Shown piece after piece: positions 24,538-32,132 of a DNA stretch of 32,150 nt (position 1 is its first letter; every line of letters starts with the position of its first letter). The translations under genes and the position numbers were made by a program. Source of the DNA: Bacteroidales bacterium. GTDB lineage: Bacteria; Bacteroidota; Bacteroidia; Bacteroidales; UBA932. The DNA is taken from the NCBI GenBank assembly GCA_016295245.1, contig JAEDLO010000009.1:1-32150 (forward strand). The letters run 5' to 3'. Below the pieces are notes generated by a model that worked only from the letters and a program-made list of their open reading frames with translations, searched no databases and was not told where the DNA came from.

Positions 24538-25630
24538 CGGCGATGAGCCTGCCCTGATGAAGGCTGCTGAAAGCATAGATATGCTTGTCCCCACCCGAGC
24601 GGACAAGCATTTTCTTTTTGAGCGCTTCGCTGCTTATAGGCAGGTTGCGGGCAGTCACCTCCGCCTGAGGGTACCTTCTGCCTATGCTGCGTATGCTTTC
24701 GCCGCACATAGGGAGGATTTCGATGATGCGCCTTGACTTGAACATAGGGGAGTCCACGGGGGTGGCGCTGCGGTAAAGCTGGGTGGAGCGGTCGATTTTC
24801 TCCAGGCCGAAGCGGGTGCATACAAGCTTGAACGCGCCCGATTTGAGCAGCCCCGCTCCCGGTTCGGCAAGGTGGTCGCCAACTTCGAGCCCTGCGGCAT
24901 ATTCGCACACGGCCTCGCGCTCCTGCGAGGGGAGGAATTCGAATGCCGTCCGGGCGTTCTCTACGACGCTGATGCTGCATTCTCCGTTGAACCCGCGCTC
25001 CAGCAGGCAGAGCAGCTCCTTCACTTCGCCCCCGAAACTCACCACCCAAAGGCGGCTCATCCTGCCTTCGAAGCGCTCTGTGAGCATAGTGATGTCGGCC
25101 ATAGGCGAGAGCTTGAAGAGCAGCCGCGGGGCTTTCTCCAACAAGGCGGGAATCATAGTCAGGATGTCAGGAGAGCAATCCTCAAGCAGGAATACTTTTT
25201 TGCCTGAGGAATCGCGTCGGGCGGGGTCGGCGTAGATCAGGGCGCTTTTCTCGAAGCTGCTCCCGGGCCCCGTCTGCTCGTTGTGAAAGACGATATTGGA
25301 GCAGCCCAAGCTGCTGAGGTTTTCCCTTGCCGCCTCCAGCAGGGCACTGTCCCTTTCGTAGTAGTGGAGGGTGTCGCAAACCCGGCTGAGCGCCCAGGAG
25401 TCAACACCCAGCCCGCCGGTCAGATCGCTGATGACGCCGCTGCCGCCTGTCAGGGAAGCCGCTATGTCGGCCTTGAAGCGCGCCGCCGCGGCCGAAGAGC
25501 ACTGCTCCAGATTGATTTTTGCAGGGATGCGGATGTCCTCAAGAACGCTCCAATCGGGGATTTTCTTCCAGACTTTCTTCCTTTCCTCCTCCTTTATGCG
25601 CTCAATTATGTCCGAGAATGCTTTTTTCAT
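24515..25630 (-). CDS. class I SAM-dependent methyltransferase with THUMP-like C-terminal domain
   Basis: A 371-residue cytoplasmic protein. The SAM-binding motif I is VISDLTGGLGVDSW, motif II follows as LHYYERDSALLEAAREN, and motif IV is IYADPARRDSSGKK. The region from about 290 on (LPISSEALKKKMLVRSGGDK near the end) matches the THUMP-like domain found with this methyltransferase in Bacteroidota. RNA is the likely substrate, but the exact base is unknown. An N-terminal charged helix (SDIIERIKEEERKKVWKK) precedes IPAKINLEQCSS, a conserved family segment. The only good start is ATG 25630. A minus-7 box sits just four bases upstream, so the mRNA may be leaderless or the box accidental. The stop is TAG, inside the 3' end of the S9 peptidase gene. 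Confidence 0.87.
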   Translation of the reverse strand: MKKAFSDIIERIKEEERKKVWKKIPDWSVLEDIRIPAKINLEQCSSAAAARFKADIAASLTGGSGVISDLTGGLGVDSWALSRVCDTLHYYERDSALLEAARENLSSLGCSNIVFHNEQTGPGSSFEKSALIYADPARRDSSGKKVFLLEDCSPDILTMIPALLEKAPRLLFKLSPMADITMLTERFEGRMSRLWVVSFGGEVKELLCLLERGFNGECSISVVENARTAFEFLPSQEREAVCEYAAGLEVGDHLAEPGAGLLKSGAFKLVCTRFGLEKIDRSTQLYRSATPVDSPMFKSRRIIEILPMCGESIRSIGRRYPQAEVTARNLPISSEALKKKMLVRSGGDKHIYAFSSLHQGRLIAVTVPEDA

Positions 25631-25634
25631 AATA

Positions 25635-25642
25635 CAAATGTA
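25635..25642 (-). promoter_or_regulatory. minus-7 box directly before the methyltransferase ATG
   Basis: Reads TACATTTG on the minus strand, a perfect TAnnTTTG match, but only four bases before the ATG; other promoters in the window are 18-29 bases away. A seven-of-eight match TATATTTT at 25673-25680, 42 bases away, is an alternative. Confidence 0.4.
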
Positions 25643-25662
25643 CGAAATCCGCAATTATTTAC

Positions 25663-25670
25663 TAAATTTG
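25663..25670 (+). promoter_or_regulatory. minus-7 box of the phosphoglucomutase gene
   Basis: TAAATTTG, a perfect TAnnTTTG match, 20 bases before the ATG at 25691. No clear minus-33 box was found. Confidence 0.6.
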
Positions 25671-25690
25671 AGAAAATATACCAATTACAT

Positions 25691-27355
25691 ATGAAAGAAT
25701 TTGAAATAAAGGCTCAAAGTTGGCTCGAAGGGGACTTCGACCACGAAACCAAAATGAAGATCCGCCAGTTGCGCACCGAAGATCCAGCTGCTTTCGAAGA
25801 TGCTTTCTATAAAAATCTCGAATTCGGCACGGGCGGTTTGCGCGGCATTATGGGAGTAGGCACCAACAGAATGAACAAATATACTGTGGGTATGGCCACT
25901 CAGGGCCTTGCCAATTATATTCTTTCCCACTGCCAGGGCGACGACCTGAAGGTCTGCATTTCCTACGACTCGCGCAACAACAGCAAGGAGTTCGCAAGGA
26001 TTGCCGCAGACGTGCTTTCAGCCAACGGCATCCACGTCTATATCTTCGACAACATCCGCCCTACGCCTGAGATGAGTTACGCTGTGCGCCTCAAGGGTGC
26101 CGTGGCCGGTATTATGATTACCGCTTCCCACAACCCTAAGGAGTACAACGGTTACAAGGTCAGCTGGTCTGACGGCGGTCAGGTTACCAGCCCTGTGGAC
26201 AAGGAGATTGTAGCTGAGGTTGCCAAGATCACCGATCCTTCGATGGTGAAGTTCGAGGCCGGTCTGCGCTGTGGCGAGATTGAGGCTATGGGTGCGGATG
26301 TGGATGAGTGCTACCTGCGCGACCTGCTGTCGCTGCGACTCAGCCCTGAAGCCTGCAAGAAGCATTCGGACATCAAGTTCGTATATACTCCTCTCCACGG
26401 CTGCGGCGTGAGACTCGTTCCCGAGATTCTCCATCGTATGGGCTTCGAGAATGTCATCCACGTTCCTGATCAGGACCTCTCGGACGGCAATTTCCCTACA
26501 GTCGTGTCTCCTAACCCTGAGGAGCCTGCAGCTCTGAAGATGGCTATCGACAAGGCTGACGAGACCGGTGCAGACGTAGTGCTCGGCACTGACCCTGATG
26601 CAGACCGCATCGGTATCGCAGTCCGCAATGACGAGGGCAAGATGGTGCTCTTTAACGGCAACCAGACTGCTTCTATGCTTACCTACTACATCCTCAAGCG
26701 CTGGAGTGAACTCGGAAAGCTGGGCGAAGGCAAGTATGTTGTCAAGACCATCGTGACCACCGAGCTCATCACCGATATCTGCAAGGCTTACAACGTCCCT
26801 GTATATAACGTTCTTACCGGCTTCAAGTATATTGCCGAGATCGTCAAGAGGGAAGAGGCCAGGGGTGGCGAATTCATCTGCGGAGGCGAGGAGAGCTACG
26901 GCTTCAACATCGGCCAGTTCGTTCGCGACAAGGATGCGCAGGTGACCGCTATGATGATTGCCGAGTGTACCGCCTGGGCTGCAGAGCAGGGACTTACCCT
27001 CTATCAGCTTATGCAGAAGATCTACAAGGAGTTCGGCTACCGCAAGGAGGGTCTCGTTTCTGTAGTACGCAAGGGTGTTACCGGAGCTCAGGAAATCCAG
27101 AAGATGATGGTGGATCTGCGTGCAAATCCTCCAAAGGATCTTTGCGGCTCACCGGTGACCAAGGTTATCGACTATCTTGAGCCTGAGAAGACCGGACAGC
27201 CTTCATCAAATGTGCTCCAGTTCTTTGACGAAGACGGTGATGTGGTATCTGTACGCCCTTCAGGCACCGAGCCTAAGATCAAGTTCTATTTCGGCGCCAA
27301 GGGCTCTGATGCAGACGCAAAGATCGAGGCCCTCAAGGCCCAGTTCTGCAAGTAG
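25691..27355 (+). CDS. phospho-sugar mutase (phosphoglucomutase/phosphomannomutase)
   Basis: A 554-residue alpha-D-phosphohexomutase that interconverts sugar 1- and 6-phosphates (glucose and possibly mannose or pentose). All four active-site loops are present. The phosphoserine loop is ITASHNPKEYNGYK (Ser146), the Mg loop is GTDPDADRIGI (Asp301, 303, 305), the sugar-binding loop is GGEESYGFNIG, and the phosphate-binding loop is RPSGTEPKIKFYFG. The N-terminal pattern LEFGTGGLRGIMGVGTNRMN is typical of the longer PGM2-like subgroup. The frame is open far upstream of ATG 25691, but that part is antisense to the methyltransferase gene and non-coding. It is monocistronic and followed by a strong hairpin. 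Confidence 0.95.
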   Translation: MKEFEIKAQSWLEGDFDHETKMKIRQLRTEDPAAFEDAFYKNLEFGTGGLRGIMGVGTNRMNKYTVGMATQGLANYILSHCQGDDLKVCISYDSRNNSKEFARIAADVLSANGIHVYIFDNIRPTPEMSYAVRLKGAVAGIMITASHNPKEYNGYKVSWSDGGQVTSPVDKEIVAEVAKITDPSMVKFEAGLRCGEIEAMGADVDECYLRDLLSLRLSPEACKKHSDIKFVYTPLHGCGVRLVPEILHRMGFENVIHVPDQDLSDGNFPTVVSPNPEEPAALKMAIDKADETGADVVLGTDPDADRIGIAVRNDEGKMVLFNGNQTASMLTYYILKRWSELGKLGEGKYVVKTIVTTELITDICKAYNVPVYNVLTGFKYIAEIVKREEARGGEFICGGEESYGFNIGQFVRDKDAQVTAMMIAECTAWAAEQGLTLYQLMQKIYKEFGYRKEGLVSVVRKGVTGAQEIQKMMVDLRANPPKDLCGSPVTKVIDYLEPEKTGQPSSNVLQFFDEDGDVVSVRPSGTEPKIKFYFGAKGSDADAKIEALKAQFCK

Positions 27356-27397
27356 CCGGTTTGCGCTGGGGCAGCCCACCTGCAACACAATAAAGAA

Positions 27398-27433
27398 AAT
27401 GACCTCCAAGTCCGTCCGGGCTTGGAGGTCATT
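27398..27433. terminator. hairpin between convergent pgm-type and GH28 genes, probable bidirectional terminator
   Basis: Bases 27398-27410 pair perfectly with 27421-27433 (13 bp). The stem can continue inwards by three more pairs (one G-U) to a GTCC tetraloop. It lies 42 bases after the mutase stop and 24 bases after the stop of the minus-strand gene. On the minus strand a T-rich stretch (ATTTTCTTTA) follows; on the plus strand ATTCTCTTAA follows. No other signal is seen in this 102-bp gap. Confidence 0.8.
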
Positions 27434-27457
27434 CTCTTAATATACTTTTCCGGGGAG

Positions 27458-29044
27458 TCAGAACTGCTGGCCGAGGGTGCTGAAATCATCTTCGGCAGCA
27501 TTCTTGATTCGCAGGCCGGATTCGGTTTCGAAGCGGCAGTTTTCGAAGTGGAAGGTTCCCTTTTCGAACGGAGCTATGTCGAAGCCCTGAACTTCGCCCA
27601 GGGACTTGGCGTTTCCGCTGCAGTTCTTGAGGCTGACATTGCGCAGGACTGTGACGGGGTCAGAGTATTCGACAGGCATATTTCTCTGGCTTCCCGGTCT
27701 CCAGTTGAAGTTGACTTCGATAATCTTGAGGGCATTGTCGATGCGGATGTCCTCAAAGCTGATGTTCTCCACGATTCCTCCTCTCGAAGGTTGGCTCTTG
27801 AAGCGGATTGGCGCCCAGTTGCCGTTCTCTATCAAGCAGTTGCGTGATACGACATTGCGGATGCTGCCCGAAATCTCGCTGCCCATAGTGATGCCTCCGT
27901 GGCCGTATTCGAAGTGGCAGTTCTCGATGAGGATATCCTCGCTCGGTCTTGCGACCCTCCTGCCGTCCTCGTCCTTGCCGGACTTGATGGAGATGCAGTC
28001 ATCGTGGACATAGAAGCGGGTGCCGCCTATGTAAACGTCGCAGCAGGAATCGATATCCACGCCGTCGGAACTCGGGATGTACTCTCTGGCCTCGATGTCA
28101 AGGTTCTCGATGCGGAAGCCCTCGGTATAGAGTACGTGCACGCACCAGGATGCCTGGTTGCGCAGCTTGAGTGAAGAGATGCTGCCCGAGTCGCAGTTGG
28201 TGAAACAGATGAGCCTTGGCCGTCCGATTGGGGCGAAACTCTGCTTGCTCCATTCCAGCCCGCTGCCGTCGATGGTGCCTTCGCCGCTGACGCATACTTT
28301 GTCGTTGTTGTCAAAGTTGAGGAATGCGCAACGCCAGTCTCGCTCTATGCCTTCGAAGCGGGTGCTGACGGCAGGGAAGAGATTAGGGGCAACGACGGCC
28401 TTGAGCAAGGCGCCTTTCTCGACGCGAAGACTTACCCCGCGAGGGAAGAATAGTGCTCCGGAAAGGTAAGTGCCGCGAGGGAAGACGACCGTGCCGCCGC
28501 CTTGCTCCGCTGCCTTGTCTATGACGGCCTGGATAGCTGCGGTCTGTTCGAGCTTGCTTGAAGACTTGACGCCCAGTTTGCGCACGTTGAATTCGGTCTT
28601 GCCTCTTTCAAAGCAGAGAATAAGGCTCTCCCAAGGCTCAAGTGTCAGCTCGAGCAGGGTTCGGTCGTCCTGCCTCTTGCCTTCTACAGGGATGATTTCT
28701 CCGCTGCGGCAGTCCCAGCGGCTGAGTTTTCCGACCTCGTCGAAGCTGGCGGTAAAGCTCAGCGGAGTGTCGCCCTCGTTGAAGAGGAAGTAAAAGCAGC
28801 CGTCAGAAAGGACTCTGCGCTGATATCTAAGGCCGCTCTGAGGCGCTGAGGTGCTGATTTCGCACGAAGGCATTGCCGCCTCGACGACAGGACTCCAGAC
28901 TGCATTTCCCTCGTAGAGAGCCTTTTGGGGAGTTGATATGCCGCTGACCTTGAAGAATGAGCCTGATACGAGCTCGTAAGGCCTCCTGCCCCAGAAGAGC
29001 AATTTGCCTCCGCGCATTGCGAACTCCTCAATCTTCGCCCACAT
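27458..29044 (-). CDS. distal part of the split gene: GH28 pectin hydrolase with N-terminal beta-sandwich
   Basis: An open frame of 528 residues counted from ATG 29044, which is probably not a true start because it lies inside a domain and lacks a signal peptide. Residues 1-30 finish the GATase-like module and about 70-147 form a beta-sandwich (LSRWDCRSGEIIPV, LEPWESLILCFERG). From 151 on it is a complete GH28 right-handed beta-helix. It starts EFNVRKLGVKSSSKLEQTAA and GGGTVVFPRGTYLSGALFF. The GH28 catalytic set is present in order: Asp327 in SSDGVDIDSC (NTD in most relatives), Asp348-Asp349 in VHDDCISIKSG, His382 in GHGGITMGSE, and Arg414 and Lys416 in PIRFKS. GH28 enzymes hydrolyse galacturonic-acid linkages in homogalacturonan or rhamnogalacturonan. 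With GH105 next door, rhamnogalacturonan is the likelier target. Confidence 0.8.
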   Translation of the reverse strand: MWAKIEEFAMRGGKLLFWGRRPYELVSGSFFKVSGISTPQKALYEGNAVWSPVVEAAMPSCEISTSAPQSGLRYQRRVLSDGCFYFLFNEGDTPLSFTASFDEVGKLSRWDCRSGEIIPVEGKRQDDRTLLELTLEPWESLILCFERGKTEFNVRKLGVKSSSKLEQTAAIQAVIDKAAEQGGGTVVFPRGTYLSGALFFPRGVSLRVEKGALLKAVVAPNLFPAVSTRFEGIERDWRCAFLNFDNNDKVCVSGEGTIDGSGLEWSKQSFAPIGRPRLICFTNCDSGSISSLKLRNQASWCVHVLYTEGFRIENLDIEAREYIPSSDGVDIDSCCDVYIGGTRFYVHDDCISIKSGKDEDGRRVARPSEDILIENCHFEYGHGGITMGSEISGSIRNVVSRNCLIENGNWAPIRFKSQPSRGGIVENISFEDIRIDNALKIIEVNFNWRPGSQRNMPVEYSDPVTVLRNVSLKNCSGNAKSLGEVQGFDIAPFEKGTFHFENCRFETESGLRIKNAAEDDFSTLGQQF

Positions 29045-29086
29045 CTTTTCAGGGATAAGCTCGCAGGATGGGATAATGAGGGTATA

Positions 29087-30715
29087 CTATCGCTGTCCGC
29101 TTTTGTTCTCGAGGTAGCCGCTGCCGACCCTCAGGGCCGAATCGAAGGCATCCTCGTCCACCCAGTCGAAATCCTTCTGGTGACTGAGCAGCTCCTTGGA
29201 GATTTTCAGGAGGTCGTCATTGACGGCGTTGCTGCCCTTCCAGTAGCTCATTGTAGGGAAATAGACTGCGATTCTTGCACCCGGCTTGCCGACAGACATC
29301 AGGTAGGTTGCTCTGGCCGTGTAGTCATTGAGGCTTTTCATCCCCGGGTCGGACATCCAGTTAGGCGTCTTTGACCCTGCCATCCAGAACATAAACTCAA
29401 AGAAGTTGATGCCTCTGGCCAGCTGGTGGTCCACGACAAACTTAGCCTGGTCGATGTCCGGCGCGGTGTAATATGCGGCAAAGCTCTCGCTGAAAGCGCG
29501 CTGTTTGCCCCAGACGTGACTGACCGAAGATGCATATTTAGGAAAATCATTGTCCACTCCCGGCCAAATCTGGTTCCAGATGGCGTCCACTCCCGGCACC
29601 TGAACCCTGCTCAGAGTGCGGAAGAGGCTTCCCTCAGCCCTGACGCAGACAGGCATATTGTGCTCGTTATTGAGGTGGGTGATATAGGCAAGCCCGTTTT
29701 CCTCGCACCACACAGCCTGCTGTTCGAAGAAGTTCTTCGCGAAGAGCTCAGACCATACATCCCAGTAATCAGCCCTGAAACGTTTCTGGTCTTCGTCCCT
29801 TATACCAACAAGAAGGCTGGCAAGATATTTTGTAGGGTCGTAGCCCTTGATCGCGGCGAATTCCTCCACTATTGACGGAGTCCAGGGAATGTAGGCGAAA
29901 TCCGGCTCATCGCCACGGAAGCCCAGGACGGTTGTGCCGAAATACTCGCCTATGTACTTTTTGTACTGCTCGTGGGTCCAGTCGATGAACTGTCTGACTG
30001 CCAGGGGATTGAGATAGTCGCAAAGGGAGTTGCTGGTATCCTTGCCGCCTTTTGGATTGTTGACAGCCCGGGTCTGGCCCGTACGGAAATCAGCTCCAGC
30101 AAGTATGATGGAATAGTCCTTCATTCCGGCATTGAAACTGATCTTGTGGTCTTTGATTTCGACCGGCCTTCCGACACTTCCGTCAGAAGGGACGGCGATG
30201 GCGCTAAGTGCCCTTGAATCAACCGGATATTCGTTGAGGATACTGCCTTTTCCGACAAATAAGGTATCTACGCTCACGACGGCCTGCATCCTCAGCTCAG
30301 GTCTGAGTTTAGAGAATTTGCCTCCGGCGAAGCCGCTGGGATACTTTCCTTCGTCGATGATCCAGACTTTCAGGCCCCTTTTGGCCGCCTGCTCTACAGC
30401 GCTTCGGATAGCGAGGAACCAGTCCTGCGAGAGGTATTCATAAGGGAGGCGGTAGCCTGCCTCGAAGATTACGGAACGGAAGCCCTTGGTCTTGATTGAA
30501 TCAAGGTCGTGGCAGATGGTTTCCAGATTCATAGGGCCCTCCCAGCCCCAGATTACGTGGCTTGCAAACTCGGAAGGGGGATTGGCGAAGCCCGCCTTTG
30601 CACGGGCAACATCATACTGCGCTGCGTCGCTCCAGACCTTTGTGGCCCGGGCATATGCAACAAGTCCTGACATCATGGTCAGGACCAGTGCAGCGATAAA
30701 CACTCGCTTGTTCAT
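29087..30715 (-). CDS. proximal part of the split gene: GH106-like glycoside hydrolase TIM barrel, truncated
   Basis: An open frame of 542 residues with a signal peptide (MNKRVFIAALVLTMMSGLVAYARA). It shows the pattern of the GH106 alpha-L-rhamnosidase-related superfamily. The segments are FANPPSEF near the mature start, GWEGPMNLETICHDLDSIKTK, KVWIIDEGKYPSGFAGG, YLNPLAVRQFIDWTHEQYKKYIG, then TVLGFRGDEPDFAYIPWTP. WCEENGLAYITHLNNEHN follows later. The Glu of GDEP and the Glu of NNEHN are candidate catalytic residues by position. The protein stops at TAG 29087-29089 just after DWVDEDAFDSALRVGSGYLE, in the middle of the next domain, so this part alone would lack its normal C-terminus. The ATG lies three bases after the GH105 stop, so it is the second gene of the operon. 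Exact CAZy family is unsure; a related unclassified or newer pectin family is possible. Confidence 0.75.
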   Translation of the reverse strand: MNKRVFIAALVLTMMSGLVAYARATKVWSDAAQYDVARAKAGFANPPSEFASHVIWGWEGPMNLETICHDLDSIKTKGFRSVIFEAGYRLPYEYLSQDWFLAIRSAVEQAAKRGLKVWIIDEGKYPSGFAGGKFSKLRPELRMQAVVSVDTLFVGKGSILNEYPVDSRALSAIAVPSDGSVGRPVEIKDHKISFNAGMKDYSIILAGADFRTGQTRAVNNPKGGKDTSNSLCDYLNPLAVRQFIDWTHEQYKKYIGEYFGTTVLGFRGDEPDFAYIPWTPSIVEEFAAIKGYDPTKYLASLLVGIRDEDQKRFRADYWDVWSELFAKNFFEQQAVWCEENGLAYITHLNNEHNMPVCVRAEGSLFRTLSRVQVPGVDAIWNQIWPGVDNDFPKYASSVSHVWGKQRAFSESFAAYYTAPDIDQAKFVVDHQLARGINFFEFMFWMAGSKTPNWMSDPGMKSLNDYTARATYLMSVGKPGARIAVYFPTMSYWKGSNAVNDDLLKISKELLSHQKDFDWVDEDAFDSALRVGSGYLENKSGQR

Positions 30716-30718
30716 TTC

Positions 30719-32071
30719 TTATTTTACTGAAAAAATCGGTCCTTGTGAAGAGAAATCCTGGTCGTAATACATTACGGCGCTGTCGTTGAGCCTGATGTGG
30801 CTGTTTTCAATCAGCTTGATGAGTTCGGCTCCGGCGAAGACCACAGGGCCGTAGCCGTGGGCGGCATAAGGGTTGACAGGACGGTAATAGTAGAATGCAG
30901 GGTCGAAAGCCATACCGGTGCCCACGCAGGTGCCGTTTACCTTGCCTTCCCCATCAATCATAGTAGATACTGCGTTCCAGGCGAGGCAGGCTGATGCGCT
31001 GTAGGTAAGGGCGTTCAGCCAGCCCTGGTTGATGCCGTGTGCGAAGCAGTAGGCATAGATGGCTGTTGCTGAGGTCTCAAGGTATGAGTCGCTTCTGTCG
31101 AGGAGCTGGTGCCAGAAACCCTCGCTGCTCTGCAGGGCGAGGAGGCCGGCAGCGTGCTGCTTGAGGAGGGCGAGTACATCGGCTCTGCCAGGATAGTTCT
31201 CAGGGACTGCATCCAGAACCTCGCACATAGTGAGGATGGCCCAGCCGTTGGCCCTGCCCCAGTGGAAGGCAGGATGCTCGTCCATAGCCTCTACCCAGCC
31301 GTGGCGGAAGAGCTTCTTCTCCGGAACCCACATCTTCTCCTTGAAGAGCATAATCTGGCGTATTGCCTCATCGAAATACTTGGTCTCGCCGGTGAGCTTG
31401 CCGTACCAGGCGATGGCAGGAACTCCCATAAACATATCGTCGAGCCAAACGGAGTTCTCCTGCGGGCGGTTGCGGGCAAGGGTGCCGTCGGCGAGGCGAT
31501 GCTCATTGTAGAGAATGAGGTTCATATAGTTGTCAATCAGCGGCCTGAGATTGAGCTCGGGATGGGCGAACTGGTCCCTTATCATCGACACACAGACTGC
31601 GCCTGCGTCATCCAGCACTTTCGGATTTACAACCTGAGTCATCTGGGCGTCAACCTTGCCGCCCTCCTTGAGAACTTGAGTCCAGTGTGGAGCCTGCTCT
31701 GCAAGGAAGCTGTGGCGGCGGATAGTATATTCGCTGAATGCCTTGTCGCCGGTGGTCTCGCCTGCGCGGAGCATTGCCGAATAAGTCACGCCCCACTCAT
31801 AGCTTGCAAGCCTGAAGGCACCTTTCTCGAGGTAGCCGTCTTCCTTTACAGCAGTGGGGGTTTCTTTATCAAGGAAAGCGAGAACTCTGTCAAGGTCAGC
31901 CTTGATGTCCTTTACCTCAGGCACTCCGTAAGGAATCTTGTAATCCGGCTGGAGAAGGTGAAGGGGTGAGTTGGAATCGGTCAGAACTGTCTCTTTTCCG
32001 CTCGAAGAACAGGATGAAAGCCCCAAAATAAGGGCCAGGGCGGAAAGAGTTGTGATTAGTGGATGTTTCAT
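30719..32071 (-). CDS. GH105 unsaturated rhamnogalacturonyl hydrolase, lipoprotein
   Basis: A 450-residue (alpha/alpha)6-barrel glycosidase of family GH105 (GH88-like, YteR type). It removes the unsaturated galacturonic acid left at the non-reducing end after rhamnogalacturonan lyase action. The N-terminus MKHPLITTLSALALILGLSS, then Cys21, is a lipoprotein signal, which suggests the periplasmic face of the inner membrane or the outer membrane. Family signatures are SYEWGVTYSAMLRAGETTGD near the start, NSVWLDDMFMGVPAIAWYG (Asp211-Asp212, the catalytic region) and HPAFHWGRANGWAILTMCEVL. The ATG at 32071 follows a promoter by 29 bases, so this is the first gene of the operon; the GH106-like gene starts three bases after its stop. 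Confidence 0.93.
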   Translation of the reverse strand: MKHPLITTLSALALILGLSSCSSSGKETVLTDSNSPLHLLQPDYKIPYGVPEVKDIKADLDRVLAFLDKETPTAVKEDGYLEKGAFRLASYEWGVTYSAMLRAGETTGDKAFSEYTIRRHSFLAEQAPHWTQVLKEGGKVDAQMTQVVNPKVLDDAGAVCVSMIRDQFAHPELNLRPLIDNYMNLILYNEHRLADGTLARNRPQENSVWLDDMFMGVPAIAWYGKLTGETKYFDEAIRQIMLFKEKMWVPEKKLFRHGWVEAMDEHPAFHWGRANGWAILTMCEVLDAVPENYPGRADVLALLKQHAAGLLALQSSEGFWHQLLDRSDSYLETSATAIYAYCFAHGINQGWLNALTYSASACLAWNAVSTMIDGEGKVNGTCVGTGMAFDPAFYYYRPVNPYAAHGYGPVVFAGAELIKLIENSHIRLNDSAVMYYDQDFSSQGPIFSVK

Positions 32072-32100
32072 AAAAATATAGTGTTGTTAATGTATGTGTG

Positions 32101-32132
32101 TAAAGATAGTTCATATTCAGCAGTTTATCAAG
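32101..32132 (-). promoter_or_regulatory. promoter of the pectin operon
   Basis: On the minus strand CTTG (32129-32132), a 20-base spacer and TATCTTTA (32101-32108, seven of eight matches to TAnnTTTG) lie 29 bases upstream of the GH105 ATG. The rest of the 79-bp end region shows no gene. Confidence 0.5.

Larger units (their letters stand above)
27458..30715 (-). pseudogene. GH106-like/GH28 fusion enzyme interrupted by one in-frame amber codon
   Basis: Two open frames on the minus strand, 29087-30715 and 27458-29044, lie in exactly the same frame and are separated only by TAG at 29087-29089 plus 14 sense codons. Those codons read YTLIIPSCELIPEK and have no further stop. The join falls inside one domain: DWVDEDAFDSALRVG before the stop and YTLIIPSCELIPEKM then GGKLLFWGRRPYELV after it form a continuous GATase-like module as in GH106-related enzymes. 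Without the stop the gene would encode about 1085 residues: signal peptide, TIM barrel, GATase-like domain, beta-sandwich and a GH28 beta-helix. By alignment memory the TAG position would hold Tyr, which needs one base change. At least eight other genes here end in TAG, so recoding is unlikely. A recent nonsense mutation, strain variant or sequencing error is most probable. Confidence 0.8.

Noticed and set aside
25283..25690. Long upstream extension of the phosphoglucomutase frame
   Set aside because: It is antisense to the methyltransferase gene and the promoter region; the family N-terminus starts at 25691.
29087..29089. TAG as a sense codon (amber recoding)
   Set aside because: At least eight other genes in the window use TAG as their normal stop, and no suppressor tRNA was seen.
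31109..31969. Open frame of 286 codons on the plus strand
   Set aside because: It is exactly antisense to the GH105 gene, shows no domain pattern, and is explained by codon bias of the real gene.
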